A stretch of 39,703 nt of DNA, taken from assembly GCF_004348525.1 (NCBI RefSeq), contig NZ_SMKG01000034.1:1-39703 (forward strand). The letters run 5' to 3'. This document shows positions 1 to 7,598 of the stretch, one piece after another; position 1 is the first letter of the stretch; the number at the start of each line of letters is the position of its first letter. Below the pieces are notes generated by a model. The model worked only from the letters and a program-made list of their open reading frames with translations, had not been told where the DNA came from and ran no database searches. The position numbers and the translations under genes were made by a program. This stretch comes from Micromonospora sp. 15K316. Its GTDB lineage: Bacteria > Actinomycetota > Actinomycetes > Mycobacteriales > Micromonosporaceae.

Positions 1-56
1 CCCCGGCCCCGCACCCCGCCGAGACGGGTGCCCGCCGACGAACAGAGGAAAAGGTC

Positions 57-1073
57 ATGCCCCGTCGAAGATTCCGTACCGCCGCCCTGGGCTTGGCGGC
101 CGTGCTGGCCGTACTCGCCCTCGTCAGCACCCTCGGTCCGAATCCCGCCTCCGCCCGTGGGCCGAAGGTCGCCGTCTGCGTCTCACCGAGCGTGCGCAGC
201 GGCATCGAGGTCAACGCCACGGTACCGAAACAGGCCGCGGACCTCCTGATCCGTCGTACCGCCTCCTACCTCGGCGTCTGCGCCTCCTATGGTCAATCGG
301 CGAAGATGGGGAAGGGAACCATCCGGGCGTTCTCTCAATCCCGCGATGGTGTCCCGCACACCATCGGCCTGGTGATGACCAAGGACACCCTCAAGGATCT
401 GCCGAGCCACCCGCCGACGGCCGGCCTGTGGTGCTACGACCTCGACGGTGACGGCACGATCGACCAGCACATTGAGTGCACCGGCGGGTACGAGTATCCG
501 CTGCAGCTCAGCAAGGCGTTCCGTACCCGCGTGGACACCCCCTTCCAGTACGTGCTGATGAACTGGAACCCGGCAGGTCACCTGCCCGAGCACATATACG
601 ACCGCCCCCATTTCGACGTCCACTTCTACATGAACTCCAACGAGGAGCGGCTTGCCATCCGCCCCGGCCCGTGCGGAATGCTCGTCAACTGCGAGGACTT
701 CGAGGTCGGCGCCCGGCCTATACCCGCTCGGTACATGCCGGCCGACTACAGCGACTTCGGTGCCGTCGAGCCCGGCATGGGCAACCACCTCATCGACCTG
801 ACCGGGCCGGAGCTGAACGGGGAACCTTTCCGGCACACGTTCATCTACGGCTCGTACGGAGGACGGCTGACGTTCTACGAGCCCATGATCACCTATGACT
901 GGTACCGGGACCTGGCCTCCGGCTCCGTCGCCGCAGGATGCTTCCCGATCAAGCAACCGGGGGCCTGGCAGAGCGCCGGCTGGTACCCGACCACGTACTG
1001 CGTGCGCCACCGGGACAACCGGTCGGAGATCGTCACCACCCTGGAGGGCTTCGTGCACCGCAAGGCGGGCTGA
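57..1073 (+). CDS. Secreted TTHB210-like (DUF5602-type) protein
   Basis: A 338-residue exported protein. An Arg-rich start (MPRRRFR) and a hydrophobic stretch to about residue 30 end in ASA, a likely signal peptidase site. The mature part has a DLDGDG acidic turn (calcium-loop-like), NWNPAGH, PHFDVHFY, GNHLIDL and a C-terminal Cys-containing segment. From memory this pattern matches the TTHB210/DUF5602 family of extracytoplasmic proteins, whose biochemical role is unknown. The ATG at 57 follows a good AGAGGAAAAGG ribosome site and is the only start that keeps the whole signal peptide. A hairpin at 1087-1124 suggests a single-gene unit. The coding call is secure; the family name is moderately sure. 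Confidence 0.8.
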   Translation: MPRRRFRTAALGLAAVLAVLALVSTLGPNPASARGPKVAVCVSPSVRSGIEVNATVPKQAADLLIRRTASYLGVCASYGQSAKMGKGTIRAFSQSRDGVPHTIGLVMTKDTLKDLPSHPPTAGLWCYDLDGDGTIDQHIECTGGYEYPLQLSKAFRTRVDTPFQYVLMNWNPAGHLPEHIYDRPHFDVHFYMNSNEERLAIRPGPCGMLVNCEDFEVGARPIPARYMPADYSDFGAVEPGMGNHLIDLTGPELNGEPFRHTFIYGSYGGRLTFYEPMITYDWYRDLASGSVAAGCFPIKQPGAWQSAGWYPTTYCVRHRDNRSEIVTTLEGFVHRKAG

Positions 1074-1086
1074 AACATGGGGTCGG

Positions 1087-1124
1087 CCGGTGGTGGTGCG
1101 CCAGCGGGGTTGCTCCACCACCGG
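1087..1124 (+). terminator. Hairpin terminator after the secreted protein gene
   Basis: A perfect 10-bp stem (CCGGTGGTGG / CCACCACCGG) encloses an 18-nt loop and starts 13 nt after the stop at 1073. There is no T-tract, as is common for actinobacterial hairpin terminators. Confidence 0.5.
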
Positions 1125-1223
1125 TCGCGTAGGCGAGGCATCGGCTCGTCATCGTGATCCGTACGCCCGCCTTCGGTATGCTCACCGCGGGTATCGATCT
1201 CGATCTCGACGCGGGAGGCGAAC

Positions 1224-1610
1224 GTGGGCAAGGTTGACAACACTGTCAACAAGACTGACGAGGTCGACGCGTTCATGGACAAGCTCGACCACCCCTTCAA
1301 GGCGGAGGTCGAGCTGCTCCGCGAGAGCATCAAGGCGGTCAGCCCCAAGATCACTGAACAGATCAAGTGGAAGGCGCCGTCGTTCTCCTACCGAGGCGAG
1401 TACCTGGCGACGTTCAACCTGTGGTCGAAGGAACGCGTCCACCTCGTGTTTCACAATCCGCTCGTCGTGGACATCGACAGTGAGCTACTCGAGGGCAACT
1501 ACACCGACGGCCGCCGCATGGCCTACTTCGCCGACATGAAAGACGCAAAGGCCAAGAAGACCGAGCTCAAGCGCATCATCAAACAGCTCGTCAAATCGAT
1601 CGACACGTGA
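1224..1610 (+). CDS. DUF1801 (YdhG-like) domain protein
   Basis: A 128-residue cytosolic protein. It has the DUF1801 pattern: an N-terminal helix (VDAFMDKLDHP), then ITEQIKWKAPSFSYRGEYLATFN with the conserved W-K-x-P-x-F core, and a basic C-terminal helix. The family is small, soluble and of uncertain biochemical role; some members are annotated as iron chaperones on thin evidence. The GTG at 1224 lies 6 nt after GGGAGG. The stop overlaps the start of the yaaA-like gene (GTGATG at 1607-1612), so the two are translationally coupled. A fragment of a different DUF1801 subgroup lies near 28.1 kb. Confidence 0.85.
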   Translation: MGKVDNTVNKTDEVDAFMDKLDHPFKAEVELLRESIKAVSPKITEQIKWKAPSFSYRGEYLATFNLWSKERVHLVFHNPLVVDIDSELLEGNYTDGRRMAYFADMKDAKAKKTELKRIIKQLVKSIDT

Positions 1611-2401
1611 TGCTCGTCCTCATTCACACCTCCAAGGTGATGCGCTCGGCGCCAGCCGGTGGTCGCGCATTGACCGAGCCGGCGCTGCGCGGCCGGGCGG
1701 AGGATCTGGCGGCCTACCTCAAGACCCTCTCGGTTGAGCAGCTGGCGACCGTCATGGAAATCTCGCCCGCGTTGGCCGCCCGGACTCATGCGCTCCTCGC
1801 CGAGTGGGGTGTCGAGCCGGGCCGACAGTCACCAGCGATGGACAGCTTCGCCGGTGACATCTACAGCGGACTGCGCGCGTGTGACTTCTCTGAAGCCGAC
1901 CGGGCGTACGCGGACGAGCGCCTACGGATCCTCTCCGGGCTGTACGGAATCGTACGTCCCCACGACGCGGTCCAGCCCTACCGACTGGAAATGGGCTACC
2001 GCCTGCCCGACCCGCCCTACACGAGCCTGTACGCGTTCTGGGGCACCCGCATCGCTGAGTCCCTCCCGCCCACGGAAGTCGTCGTCAACCTCGCCGCTGC
2101 GGAATACCACAAGACCATCACGGCGATCCTGCATCGGGACCGGTTCGTCACCCCGCGGTTCCTGACCGTGCATCCGAAGACGAACGAGCCGCGGTTCGTG
2201 GTGGTGCACGCCAAGATCGCGCGAGGCGCGTTCGCGCGTTGGCTGTTGACCGCCCGCGTCGAGGATCCCGCGGCCATCACCGACTTCGCCGAGATCGGGT
2301 ACCGGTATGAGCCCGGGCTGAGTAGGCCACGCCAACCGGTGTTCGTGTGCAAAGAGTTCGAGGGCAAGGGGCTCAGCGTTCGCCTGCACGAACCAGCCTG
2401 A
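1607..2401 (+). CDS. yaaA: YaaA-family peroxide stress protein
   Basis: A 264-residue protein of the YaaA/DUF328 family. In E. coli, YaaA lowers intracellular free iron during peroxide stress; it is cytosolic and has been linked to DNA binding. Family signatures are MDSFAGDIYSGL (about 78-89), LSGLYGIVRPHDAVQPYRLEMG (about 104-125) and NLAAAEYHK (about 161-169). Length is typical. The start is GTG 1607 or the next codon, ATG 1610, both overlapping the TGA of the DUF1801 gene. If DUF1801 members do act in iron handling, the pair would make functional sense; that is inference. Confidence 0.88.
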   Translation: MMLVLIHTSKVMRSAPAGGRALTEPALRGRAEDLAAYLKTLSVEQLATVMEISPALAARTHALLAEWGVEPGRQSPAMDSFAGDIYSGLRACDFSEADRAYADERLRILSGLYGIVRPHDAVQPYRLEMGYRLPDPPYTSLYAFWGTRIAESLPPTEVVVNLAAAEYHKTITAILHRDRFVTPRFLTVHPKTNEPRFVVVHAKIARGAFARWLLTARVEDPAAITDFAEIGYRYEPGLSRPRQPVFVCKEFEGKGLSVRLHEPA

Positions 2402-2431
2402 CTCCGGCACTCACATCCAGCAATCTCAAAG

Positions 2432-2481
2432 TGACGTTCCGCGTTTGCCGCTGCCTACCGTGGACTCGAACGGTCCGTTCG
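2432..2481 (+). promoter_or_regulatory. Probable promoter and 15-bp palindrome upstream of the CopC pair
   Basis: A possible -10 (TACCGT, 2456-2461) lies 18 nt after a weak -35 (TGACGT, 2432-2437). Just downstream is the perfect palindrome CGAACGGTCCGTTCG (2467-2481: 7-bp arms, one central base). It sits between the -10 and the GGAGG ribosome site at 2492-2496, a position suited to a repressor operator. Confidence 0.35.
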
Positions 2482-2500
2482 GTGTCCCAATGGAGGACTC

Positions 2501-3097
2501 ATGGCAATCGCTGCGAAGCCGGCCCCGCCAGGCCTGCTGTCGTCACTCAACAATCGGTTCCACCGCGCCGCCCTCACCGTCTACATGGTCGTGGTACTCG
2601 CCCACTGGGCGGAACACCTCGTCCAGGCGTACCAGATCTGGGTGCTCGGCTGGCCGCGGCCACAGGCCCGGGGCGTGCTGGGCATGCCCTTTCCCTGGCT
2701 CGTAGCCTCCGAATGGATGCACTACGGCTACGCCGTCGTCATGCTGATCGGCCTGTTCCTCCTCCGCCGCGGCTTCACCGGCCGCGCCAACGCCTGGTGG
2801 AGCGTGGCACTAGCCCTTCAGTTCTGGCACCACATCGAACACGCGCTTCTACTCATCCAGGCGCACAGCACGCTCCGGTTCCCCGGCACCACGGATCCGA
2901 CCAGCCTGCTGCAGCTCGTCGTCCCCCGCGTGGAACTGCACTTGTTCTACAACTCGATCGTGTTCATCCCCATGCTCATCGCCGTGTACCTGCACATGCG
3001 TCCCAACACCGCTGAACGGACCGCGATGGCCTGCAGCTGCGCGCACCGCACCGGGCGGATGAGTATCGGCCGGGCGACACTGGCCACCGGCGACTGA
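2501..3097 (+). CDS. Four-helix membrane protein with transmembrane His/Glu motifs
   Basis: A 198-residue integral membrane protein with four hydrophobic helices (about 22-44, 66-88, 97-118, 147-167). Each carries potential metal or heme ligands: H35, E38 and H39 (HWAEH); E71 and H74 (EWMH); H110, H111, E113 and H114 (WHHIEH); E145 and H147. The tail is basic and contains a CSC. I do not recognise a named family. The repeated HxxEH-type motifs suggest a metal or heme centre in the bilayer. The ATG at 2501 has GGAGG 4 nt upstream. The CopC-like gene follows after 13 nt, so the two are probably co-transcribed and may act together in copper or heme chemistry (inference). Confidence 0.8.
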   Translation: MAIAAKPAPPGLLSSLNNRFHRAALTVYMVVVLAHWAEHLVQAYQIWVLGWPRPQARGVLGMPFPWLVASEWMHYGYAVVMLIGLFLLRRGFTGRANAWWSVALALQFWHHIEHALLLIQAHSTLRFPGTTDPTSLLQLVVPRVELHLFYNSIVFIPMLIAVYLHMRPNTAERTAMACSCAHRTGRMSIGRATLATGD

Positions 3098-3110
3098 CCG
3101 GACGCGCGCA

Positions 3111-3662
3111 ATGTCGACCACGACCCGGATCTACGCCGGATCCGCCCTCGCCGTGGCGGCACTCGTCGCCCTGTTCGCTCTCGTCGCCCGCGTCAGCTCC
3201 GCGCCGGCGGCCGACTCTCCGGTCGAGATCGTCTCGATCGTGCCAGCCGACGGCGCGGTCCTGGCCGACCCGCCGGACGCGGTGCAGATACACGTCCCGG
3301 GCCGACCAGACGCCCGCCAGTCCCACATCGCCGTGTACGACGGTGACAACGTTCGGCTCAACACCGGGCAGCTGAGCACCGAAGGCGACGACGGCCTGCG
3401 CCAGACGATCGGCCTCGACCGGCCCGCGACACTCACCGTCGCCTACCACATCGTCACCACGGACGGACGCGACGTCTCCGGCATCGCCCGTTTCACCGTC
3501 GGCGCCGCAGGCGTGACCAACTCGCCCGCGATGCCACCGGTCAACGCGCATGCGCACGGCGTCGACCCCTTCGGCGCCGCTCTGCTGGCGGTCGACGGCC
3601 TCGCGCTCCTCGTCGTTGTCGCCCTGCTCGTCCGCCGCCGCGGCGACGCCAGCCGCTCCTGA
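3111..3662 (+). CDS. CopC-domain protein with C-terminal membrane anchor
   Basis: A 183-residue protein: N-terminal signal or anchor helix (about 9-30), a CopC/YobA beta-sandwich (SIVPADGAVLADPP near 42-55; HIVTTDGRDVSGIARFTV near 112-129), a short linker with HAHAHG, a C-terminal helix (about 155-174) and an RRRGDASRS tail. CopC proteins bind copper outside the membrane. Canonical CopC begins with His-Ala directly after signal cleavage, and that His is a Cu(II) ligand. Here the equivalent region reads ADSPVEIVS and lacks it; the linker histidines could substitute. No strong ribosome site is visible, so expression may depend on the upstream gene. Confidence 0.82.
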   Translation: MSTTTRIYAGSALAVAALVALFALVARVSSAPAADSPVEIVSIVPADGAVLADPPDAVQIHVPGRPDARQSHIAVYDGDNVRLNTGQLSTEGDDGLRQTIGLDRPATLTVAYHIVTTDGRDVSGIARFTVGAAGVTNSPAMPPVNAHAHGVDPFGAALLAVDGLALLVVVALLVRRRGDASRS

Positions 3663-3674
3663 GCGGGGCGCTCC

Positions 3675-3711
3675 GGGTGCCGCACGCACGAAGGTGCACC
3701 GGCCGGCACCC
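3675..3711 (+). terminator. Two-part hairpin terminator after the copC-like gene
   Basis: The outer stem GGGTGCCG / CGGCACCC (8 bp, perfect) encloses an inner GCAC-GAAG-GTGC hairpin. It starts 13 nt after the stop at 3662 and separates this unit from the FAD monooxygenase gene. Confidence 0.5.
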
Positions 3712-3861
3712 CCGACAACGCTGGCAGTAACCCCACGGACGGCATCCACCCGGGTCAAGAGGAGGAGAACAGGCTCCGGCCGGCAGCCGAACGTCGGGCT
3801 GCCGGATCGCCGTCGTCCGGACACACCGGTTGAGTTCCACCCATCAGGAAGGTACGTGTCG

Positions 3862-5250
3862 ATGAGTCAACTCGGAGCCCGGGCTGTCGTGCTGGGCGGC
3901 AGCATGGGCGGCATTCTCGCCGCCCGAGTGCTGGCCGAATCGTACGCGGAGGTCGTCGTCGTCGAGCGGGACAAGGTGCTGGGTGTCAGCACGCCGCGTC
4001 GAGGCGCACCGCACACCGTCCACGCCCATGGGTTGCACGCCCGCGGACACCTCATCTTCGAGGAGCTGTTTCCCGGCATCACCGACGAGCTGCGCGCCGC
4101 CGGGGTGCCCACCGGCGACCTGGGCGAAATGCGGTGGTTCTTCAACGCCCGGAAGATCCAGCCCGCCCGCACCGGCCTGCTCTCAGTGACCGCGCCCCGT
4201 CCCGTACTGGAGAACCACGTCCGCAGCCGAGTGGCCACCATACCGAACGTCACCTTCATGCAGGAGTACGACGTGCTCGGCCTGGTCGCCACAGACGACC
4301 GCGAACAGATCGTCGGGGTGCGGGTGCAGTCAAGGACCCCGAACGCGGACGCTGAGGTGTTAGACGCCGACCTCGTCGTCGACGCGACCGGTCGAGGATC
4401 CCGCACTCCGGCGTGGCTGGACGAGCTCGGGTATCAACGGCCGGAAGAGGAACGGGTCAAGGTTGGCCTCGCCTACACCACCCGGCACTATCGAAGCCGC
4501 CCGGAGATGTTCGACGGCGTGCAGTCGATCAATCCGGTCGCCTCGCCGGCGCACCCGCGCGGCGCGTTCCTCGGCCAGGTCGGGACCGACCTCTGCATTC
4601 TCTCGCTGACCGGGCTGCTCGGCGACTACCCGCCGACGGACCCGCAGGCGTTCCTCGAATTCGCCCGCTCCCTTCCCGTGCCGGACGTGTACGAGGCGGT
4701 GCGCGACGCCGAACCGCTCGACGACCCGGTCTCCTTCCGCTTCCCCGCCAGCGTTCGCCGGCGCTACGAGCGACTCCTGCGGTTTCCCGACCGATACCTG
4801 ATCATCGGCGACGCCTTCTGCAGCTTCAACCCGGTCTATGGGCAGGGGATGAGCGTGGCCGCGATCCAGGCGATGACGTTGCGTTCGCACCTGCGCACGG
4901 GCCGGCCGCCGTCCTCGTCGCCGTTTTTCGCCGACCTGTCCCACGTTATCGACACCCCGTGGGACATCTCGGCCGGGGGAGACCTCGACTTTCCCGCCGT
5001 CGAGGGGCGACGCACCCTCAAGGTACGCGTCGGCAACGCGTACATGGCACGCCTGCAATACGCCGCGACCGAGGATCCTGAGGTGACAACCGGGTTCATG
5101 CGGGTGGCAGGTCTGGTGGACCCGCCGGAGGCTCTCATGCGGCCCGCGATGATGCGCCGCGTGTTCCGCCACGCGATCCGGCGACCTGCGCCAGGACCGT
5201 CCTGGCACGACGTGCCGACCCTGGGTGCCGCCACATCGCGGACTGGCTGA
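3862..5250 (+). CDS. FAD-dependent monooxygenase/epoxidase-like protein
   Basis: A 462-residue flavoprotein. The N-terminal FAD-binding fold is VVLGGSMGGILAARVL (a GxSxGG variant of GxGxxG) followed by VVVVERD. The middle has LVVDATGRGSRTP, and the second FAD motif is YLIIGDAFCSFNPVYGQGMS (about 312-331), typical of PHBH/MonCI-like monooxygenases. Substrate is unknown; relatives include polyketide epoxidases and hydroxylases. The ATG at 3862 follows AGGAAGG by 9 nt; the open frame reaches back to 3550, but that part has no family similarity and crosses a terminator. Leu167 uses the rare codon TTA (4360-4362), which in related actinobacteria can place a gene under bldA tRNA control. Confidence 0.87.
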   Translation: MSQLGARAVVLGGSMGGILAARVLAESYAEVVVVERDKVLGVSTPRRGAPHTVHAHGLHARGHLIFEELFPGITDELRAAGVPTGDLGEMRWFFNARKIQPARTGLLSVTAPRPVLENHVRSRVATIPNVTFMQEYDVLGLVATDDREQIVGVRVQSRTPNADAEVLDADLVVDATGRGSRTPAWLDELGYQRPEEERVKVGLAYTTRHYRSRPEMFDGVQSINPVASPAHPRGAFLGQVGTDLCILSLTGLLGDYPPTDPQAFLEFARSLPVPDVYEAVRDAEPLDDPVSFRFPASVRRRYERLLRFPDRYLIIGDAFCSFNPVYGQGMSVAAIQAMTLRSHLRTGRPPSSSPFFADLSHVIDTPWDISAGGDLDFPAVEGRRTLKVRVGNAYMARLQYAATEDPEVTTGFMRVAGLVDPPEALMRPAMMRRVFRHAIRRPAPGPSWHDVPTLGAATSRTG

Positions 5251-5322
5251 CCACCTCGGCCCGTCGCCTCGATGGCGCCTGTCGGCGTGCCCCGCGAGCG
5301 CCGGCCAACACCCTCGCGCGGA

Positions 5323-5838
5323 TCACCAACGCCGTGGGAGCGGTCGCCAGCGGACGGCTGTGGACGGGTCCAGCAGTTCCCGACTGGGAGGGCCGCCGGT
5401 CGGGGAGCCGTGTCTTGTCGCCTGGATGTCGGCGCGCCGCTCCAACCCGTAGCCGGCGAGCGCGAGCGCGATCAGGGCGTCCTGGGTGAGCAGCGAGGCC
5501 GGCAGCCCGAGCAGCCGGATCGGCGGTCCCCCCTCCTCGTAGGCTGATGTCCCGGGTACGACGAGGGTCAGATTGAAGGGGCCGTAGCGCAGCAGTGGCA
5601 GCAGCGCCGCCACGGCGGTCGCCATCCGCCGGTCGTGGCGTATGCCGCGGATGATCAGCCACAGCATCACGAGGCCGGAGCAGCTGACGCCGACCACCTC
5701 CGAGGTGCCGTGCCAGCGGGCGTGCGGCCCGTACCCGGGCCCGAAGGTGTGACGGCGGTTCCAGTCGGCGAGCCAGGGCACCACCGTCATGGCTGCGGCG
5801 CTGGCGAGGAGGAGGTTCCGGCCCCACCTCGACCGCAT
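5323..5838 (-). CDS. Small four-helix membrane protein (possibly DUF6640-like)
   Basis: A 171-residue membrane protein. Helices lie near residues 8-22, 46-64, 73-90 and 110-130, and the tail is hydrophilic and Arg-rich. A motif after the first helix, DWNRRHTFGPGYGPHARWH, contains several His and Trp residues on a predicted external loop and recalls DUF6640 membrane proteins; that assignment is from memory and weak. The ATG at 5838 has GAGGAGG 6 nt upstream, so the longer frame starting at 5928 is not used. It is divergent from the methyltransferase gene and convergent with the FAD monooxygenase. Confidence 0.7.
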   Translation of the reverse strand: MRSRWGRNLLLASAAAMTVVPWLADWNRRHTFGPGYGPHARWHGTSEVVGVSCSGLVMLWLIIRGIRHDRRMATAVAALLPLLRYGPFNLTLVVPGTSAYEEGGPPIRLLGLPASLLTQDALIALALAGYGLERRADIQATRHGSPTGGPPSRELLDPSTAVRWRPLPRRW

Positions 5839-5974
5839 GGTGTTCCTCCTCATGCCCGCTCCTCGAACGACCCCGTTCCGGCACCTGTTCCGATCCCGCG
5901 CCCGTCTGCCCGGTGTCGCCCGATGCAAACCACCACCACTTCGAGCGCCGACGGGGTTCAGCGGGGGCGGGTAA

Positions 5975-6021
5975 CCTCGCTGCGGTGAGCTCTACAGCGA
6001 GGACCACCGCTGCTCGCGGTG
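5975..6021 (+). promoter_or_regulatory. Two inverted repeats in the methyltransferase leader
   Basis: CCTCGCTG (5975-5982) and CAGCGAGG (5995-6002) form a perfect 8-bp inverted repeat with a 12-nt loop. CACCGC-TGCTC-GCGGTG (6005-6021) forms a second hairpin ending 2 nt before the GGAG ribosome site at 6024-6027. They may be an operator plus a hairpin affecting translation, or chance in very GC-rich DNA. Confidence 0.3.
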
Positions 6022-6034
6022 CCGGAGTGACCCC

Positions 6035-6637
6035 GTGAGCTGCAGCGTGCTGGGCCGGCACCCGGACGTCGGAGACTGCGAGGCCGTCCCTCGACCGCAG
6101 CCCTCGACGCGGCCGGCGGTGGTCTCCCCACGGCAGCGGTGGGCCGTGGAGACCATGGCCGTCGCCCCCGACGATCAGGTGCTGGAGATCGGCTGCGGCC
6201 GGGGCACCGCCGTCTCCCTGGTCGCCGGACGGCTCACGTCCGGGCGGATCGTCGCCGTCGACCGCTCGGCGGCGATGGCCCGGCTCGCGGCGGAACGCAA
6301 CGAGGCCCACGTCAACGCCGGACGGGCCGAGATCCGGTGTGCGGAGTTCGAGCCGGCCGACTACCCGCCCGCCCACTTCACCAAGATCTTCGCGGTGAAC
6401 GTGAGCCTGTTCTGGCTGGGTGCCACCACGTCGCAGATCGACCGGATGCGCGGCCTGCTGGCCCCGGGCGGCCGGCTCTACGTGTTCGGCGAGCGTCCGA
6501 CGTCCGTGCACGCCACGGCGAACGCCACCGCCACCGAACGCCTGCTGGCGAGGCACGGCTTCACCACGATCACCACGACCGCGACGCGCGGTCAGGGACG
6601 GGTGCTCACCTGCGTCACCGGCACGCCGGTCCGGTGA
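6035..6637 (+). CDS. Class I SAM-dependent methyltransferase
   Basis: A 200-residue protein with a Rossmann methyltransferase core: motif I VLEIGCGRGTAVSLVAGRL (about 49-67), motif II RIVAVDRSAAMARLA with the ribose-binding acidic residue, motif III region IRCAEFEPADYP, and post-motif LLAPGGRLYVFGE. Length is near that of small-molecule methyltransferases. The acceptor is not identifiable. The GTG at 6035 has GGAG 7 nt upstream; the first 35 residues are low in similarity, so an internal start cannot be excluded. The gene stands alone, divergent from a membrane protein and convergent with the DUF1028 gene. Confidence 0.85.
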   Translation: MSCSVLGRHPDVGDCEAVPRPQPSTRPAVVSPRQRWAVETMAVAPDDQVLEIGCGRGTAVSLVAGRLTSGRIVAVDRSAAMARLAAERNEAHVNAGRAEIRCAEFEPADYPPAHFTKIFAVNVSLFWLGATTSQIDRMRGLLAPGGRLYVFGERPTSVHATANATATERLLARHGFTTITTTATRGQGRVLTCVTGTPVR

Positions 6638-6704
6638 GGGTGCCCGCCGGCGCACGGGTGCCGGTCGGTGAGCGGGCAGCGCGCGCGGGGTGGCCGGCTC
6701 GCGG

Positions 6705-7568
6705 TCAGGCGCCGGTGCGGGGAGCGGGCACGTGCGGCGCGGCGCGGCGCAGGTGCTCCAGCACCACGGGGTCGATGCGCCCCGGGACCAGCCGCTCCTC
6801 CAGGTTCTCCATCCCCGCCCAGGAGGCCAACGCCTCGTCCGGGCCGGCCGGGCCGGCCGGGTGACCGAGCGCGGCGAGCAACGCGCCGACCTCGGCGGCC
6901 ACCGCGCCGCTGAGATCGAGCAGGGTCGCCGGGTCGGGCCGGGTGAAGAGCAGCGTGTGCACGGCGAGCAGCCGGTCCAGCTCGGCCACCGGATCGGGAT
7001 GGTCGTCGACGCGCAGGTCAACCACGACGTCACTGTTGCCGCCGTAGCCGCCGCCGGCCTGCACCACCAGCAGCCCGGCGCTCTGCCGGCCGCGCCGGTC
7101 ACCGCCGGCCCCGTCGCCCGCCCGCAGCGCGGTGAGCAGCCGCTGCGGGAACCCCAGTGCCGAACCGCCCAGCCAGGCGTCCCGCATCGCGTCGATCACC
7201 TGCGGGCCGGCGAGGATGTTGCCCTGCGCGGCCCACCCGTCCCCGGCCTGACCGCCGGCCCAGTCGTGGCACTTCGCCCCGGTGAACGTGGCGCCCGGGC
7301 CGGTGGCGGCCACCACACCGAGCTGGCGGTGGTCGCGCTCGGCGTCTGCGGCGACCAGGCCGGCCACCACGTCGGCGGCGGCCACGCCGGTGCGGAGCAT
7401 GGTCAACCCCTGCGGGCGGTAGGCGAGGTTGGCGCTGGCCTGGGTGGCCAGCGCGCCGGCGTTGGCCTCGGCGGCCGGGACGAGCGCGCCGGCGGCGAGG
7501 AACTTGCTGGCCACGGCGACGCCGTGCAGCTTGCCGTCATCGGAACGGGCGACGATCGAGAAGGTCAC
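6705..7568 (-). CDS. DUF1028 domain protein (Ntn-hydrolase-like)
   Basis: A 287-residue cytosolic protein. It begins directly with TFSIVARSDDGKLHGVAVASK and has GALATQASANLAYRPQGLTML, GNILAGPQVIDAM and VDLRVDDHPDPVAELDRL, all hallmarks of DUF1028. Members resemble Ntn hydrolases with a Thr or Ser near the N-terminus (here T2/S4); the physiological substrate is not established. The start is GTG at 7568 and length is typical. The extreme C-terminus is Ala/Pro/His-rich and variable in the family. It is convergent with the methyltransferase gene. Confidence 0.88.
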   Translation of the reverse strand: MTFSIVARSDDGKLHGVAVASKFLAAGALVPAAEANAGALATQASANLAYRPQGLTMLRTGVAAADVVAGLVAADAERDHRQLGVVAATGPGATFTGAKCHDWAGGQAGDGWAAQGNILAGPQVIDAMRDAWLGGSALGFPQRLLTALRAGDGAGGDRRGRQSAGLLVVQAGGGYGGNSDVVVDLRVDDHPDPVAELDRLLAVHTLLFTRPDPATLLDLSGAVAAEVGALLAALGHPAGPAGPDEALASWAGMENLEERLVPGRIDPVVLEHLRRAAPHVPAPRTGA

Positions 7569-7598
7569 TCGCAGAGACTAACGCGCCTCGCCGGCCGA

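Noticed and set aside
3550..3861. 104-codon N-terminal extension of the FAD monooxygenase
   Set aside because: It overlaps the copC-like gene and its terminator; a good ribosome site precedes ATG 3862.
5135..7102. A 655-codon open frame on the minus strand across several genes
   Set aside because: It overlaps genes with clear family motifs on both strands; its product is Arg/Pro/Ala-rich with no domain, typical of spurious open frames in high-GC DNA.
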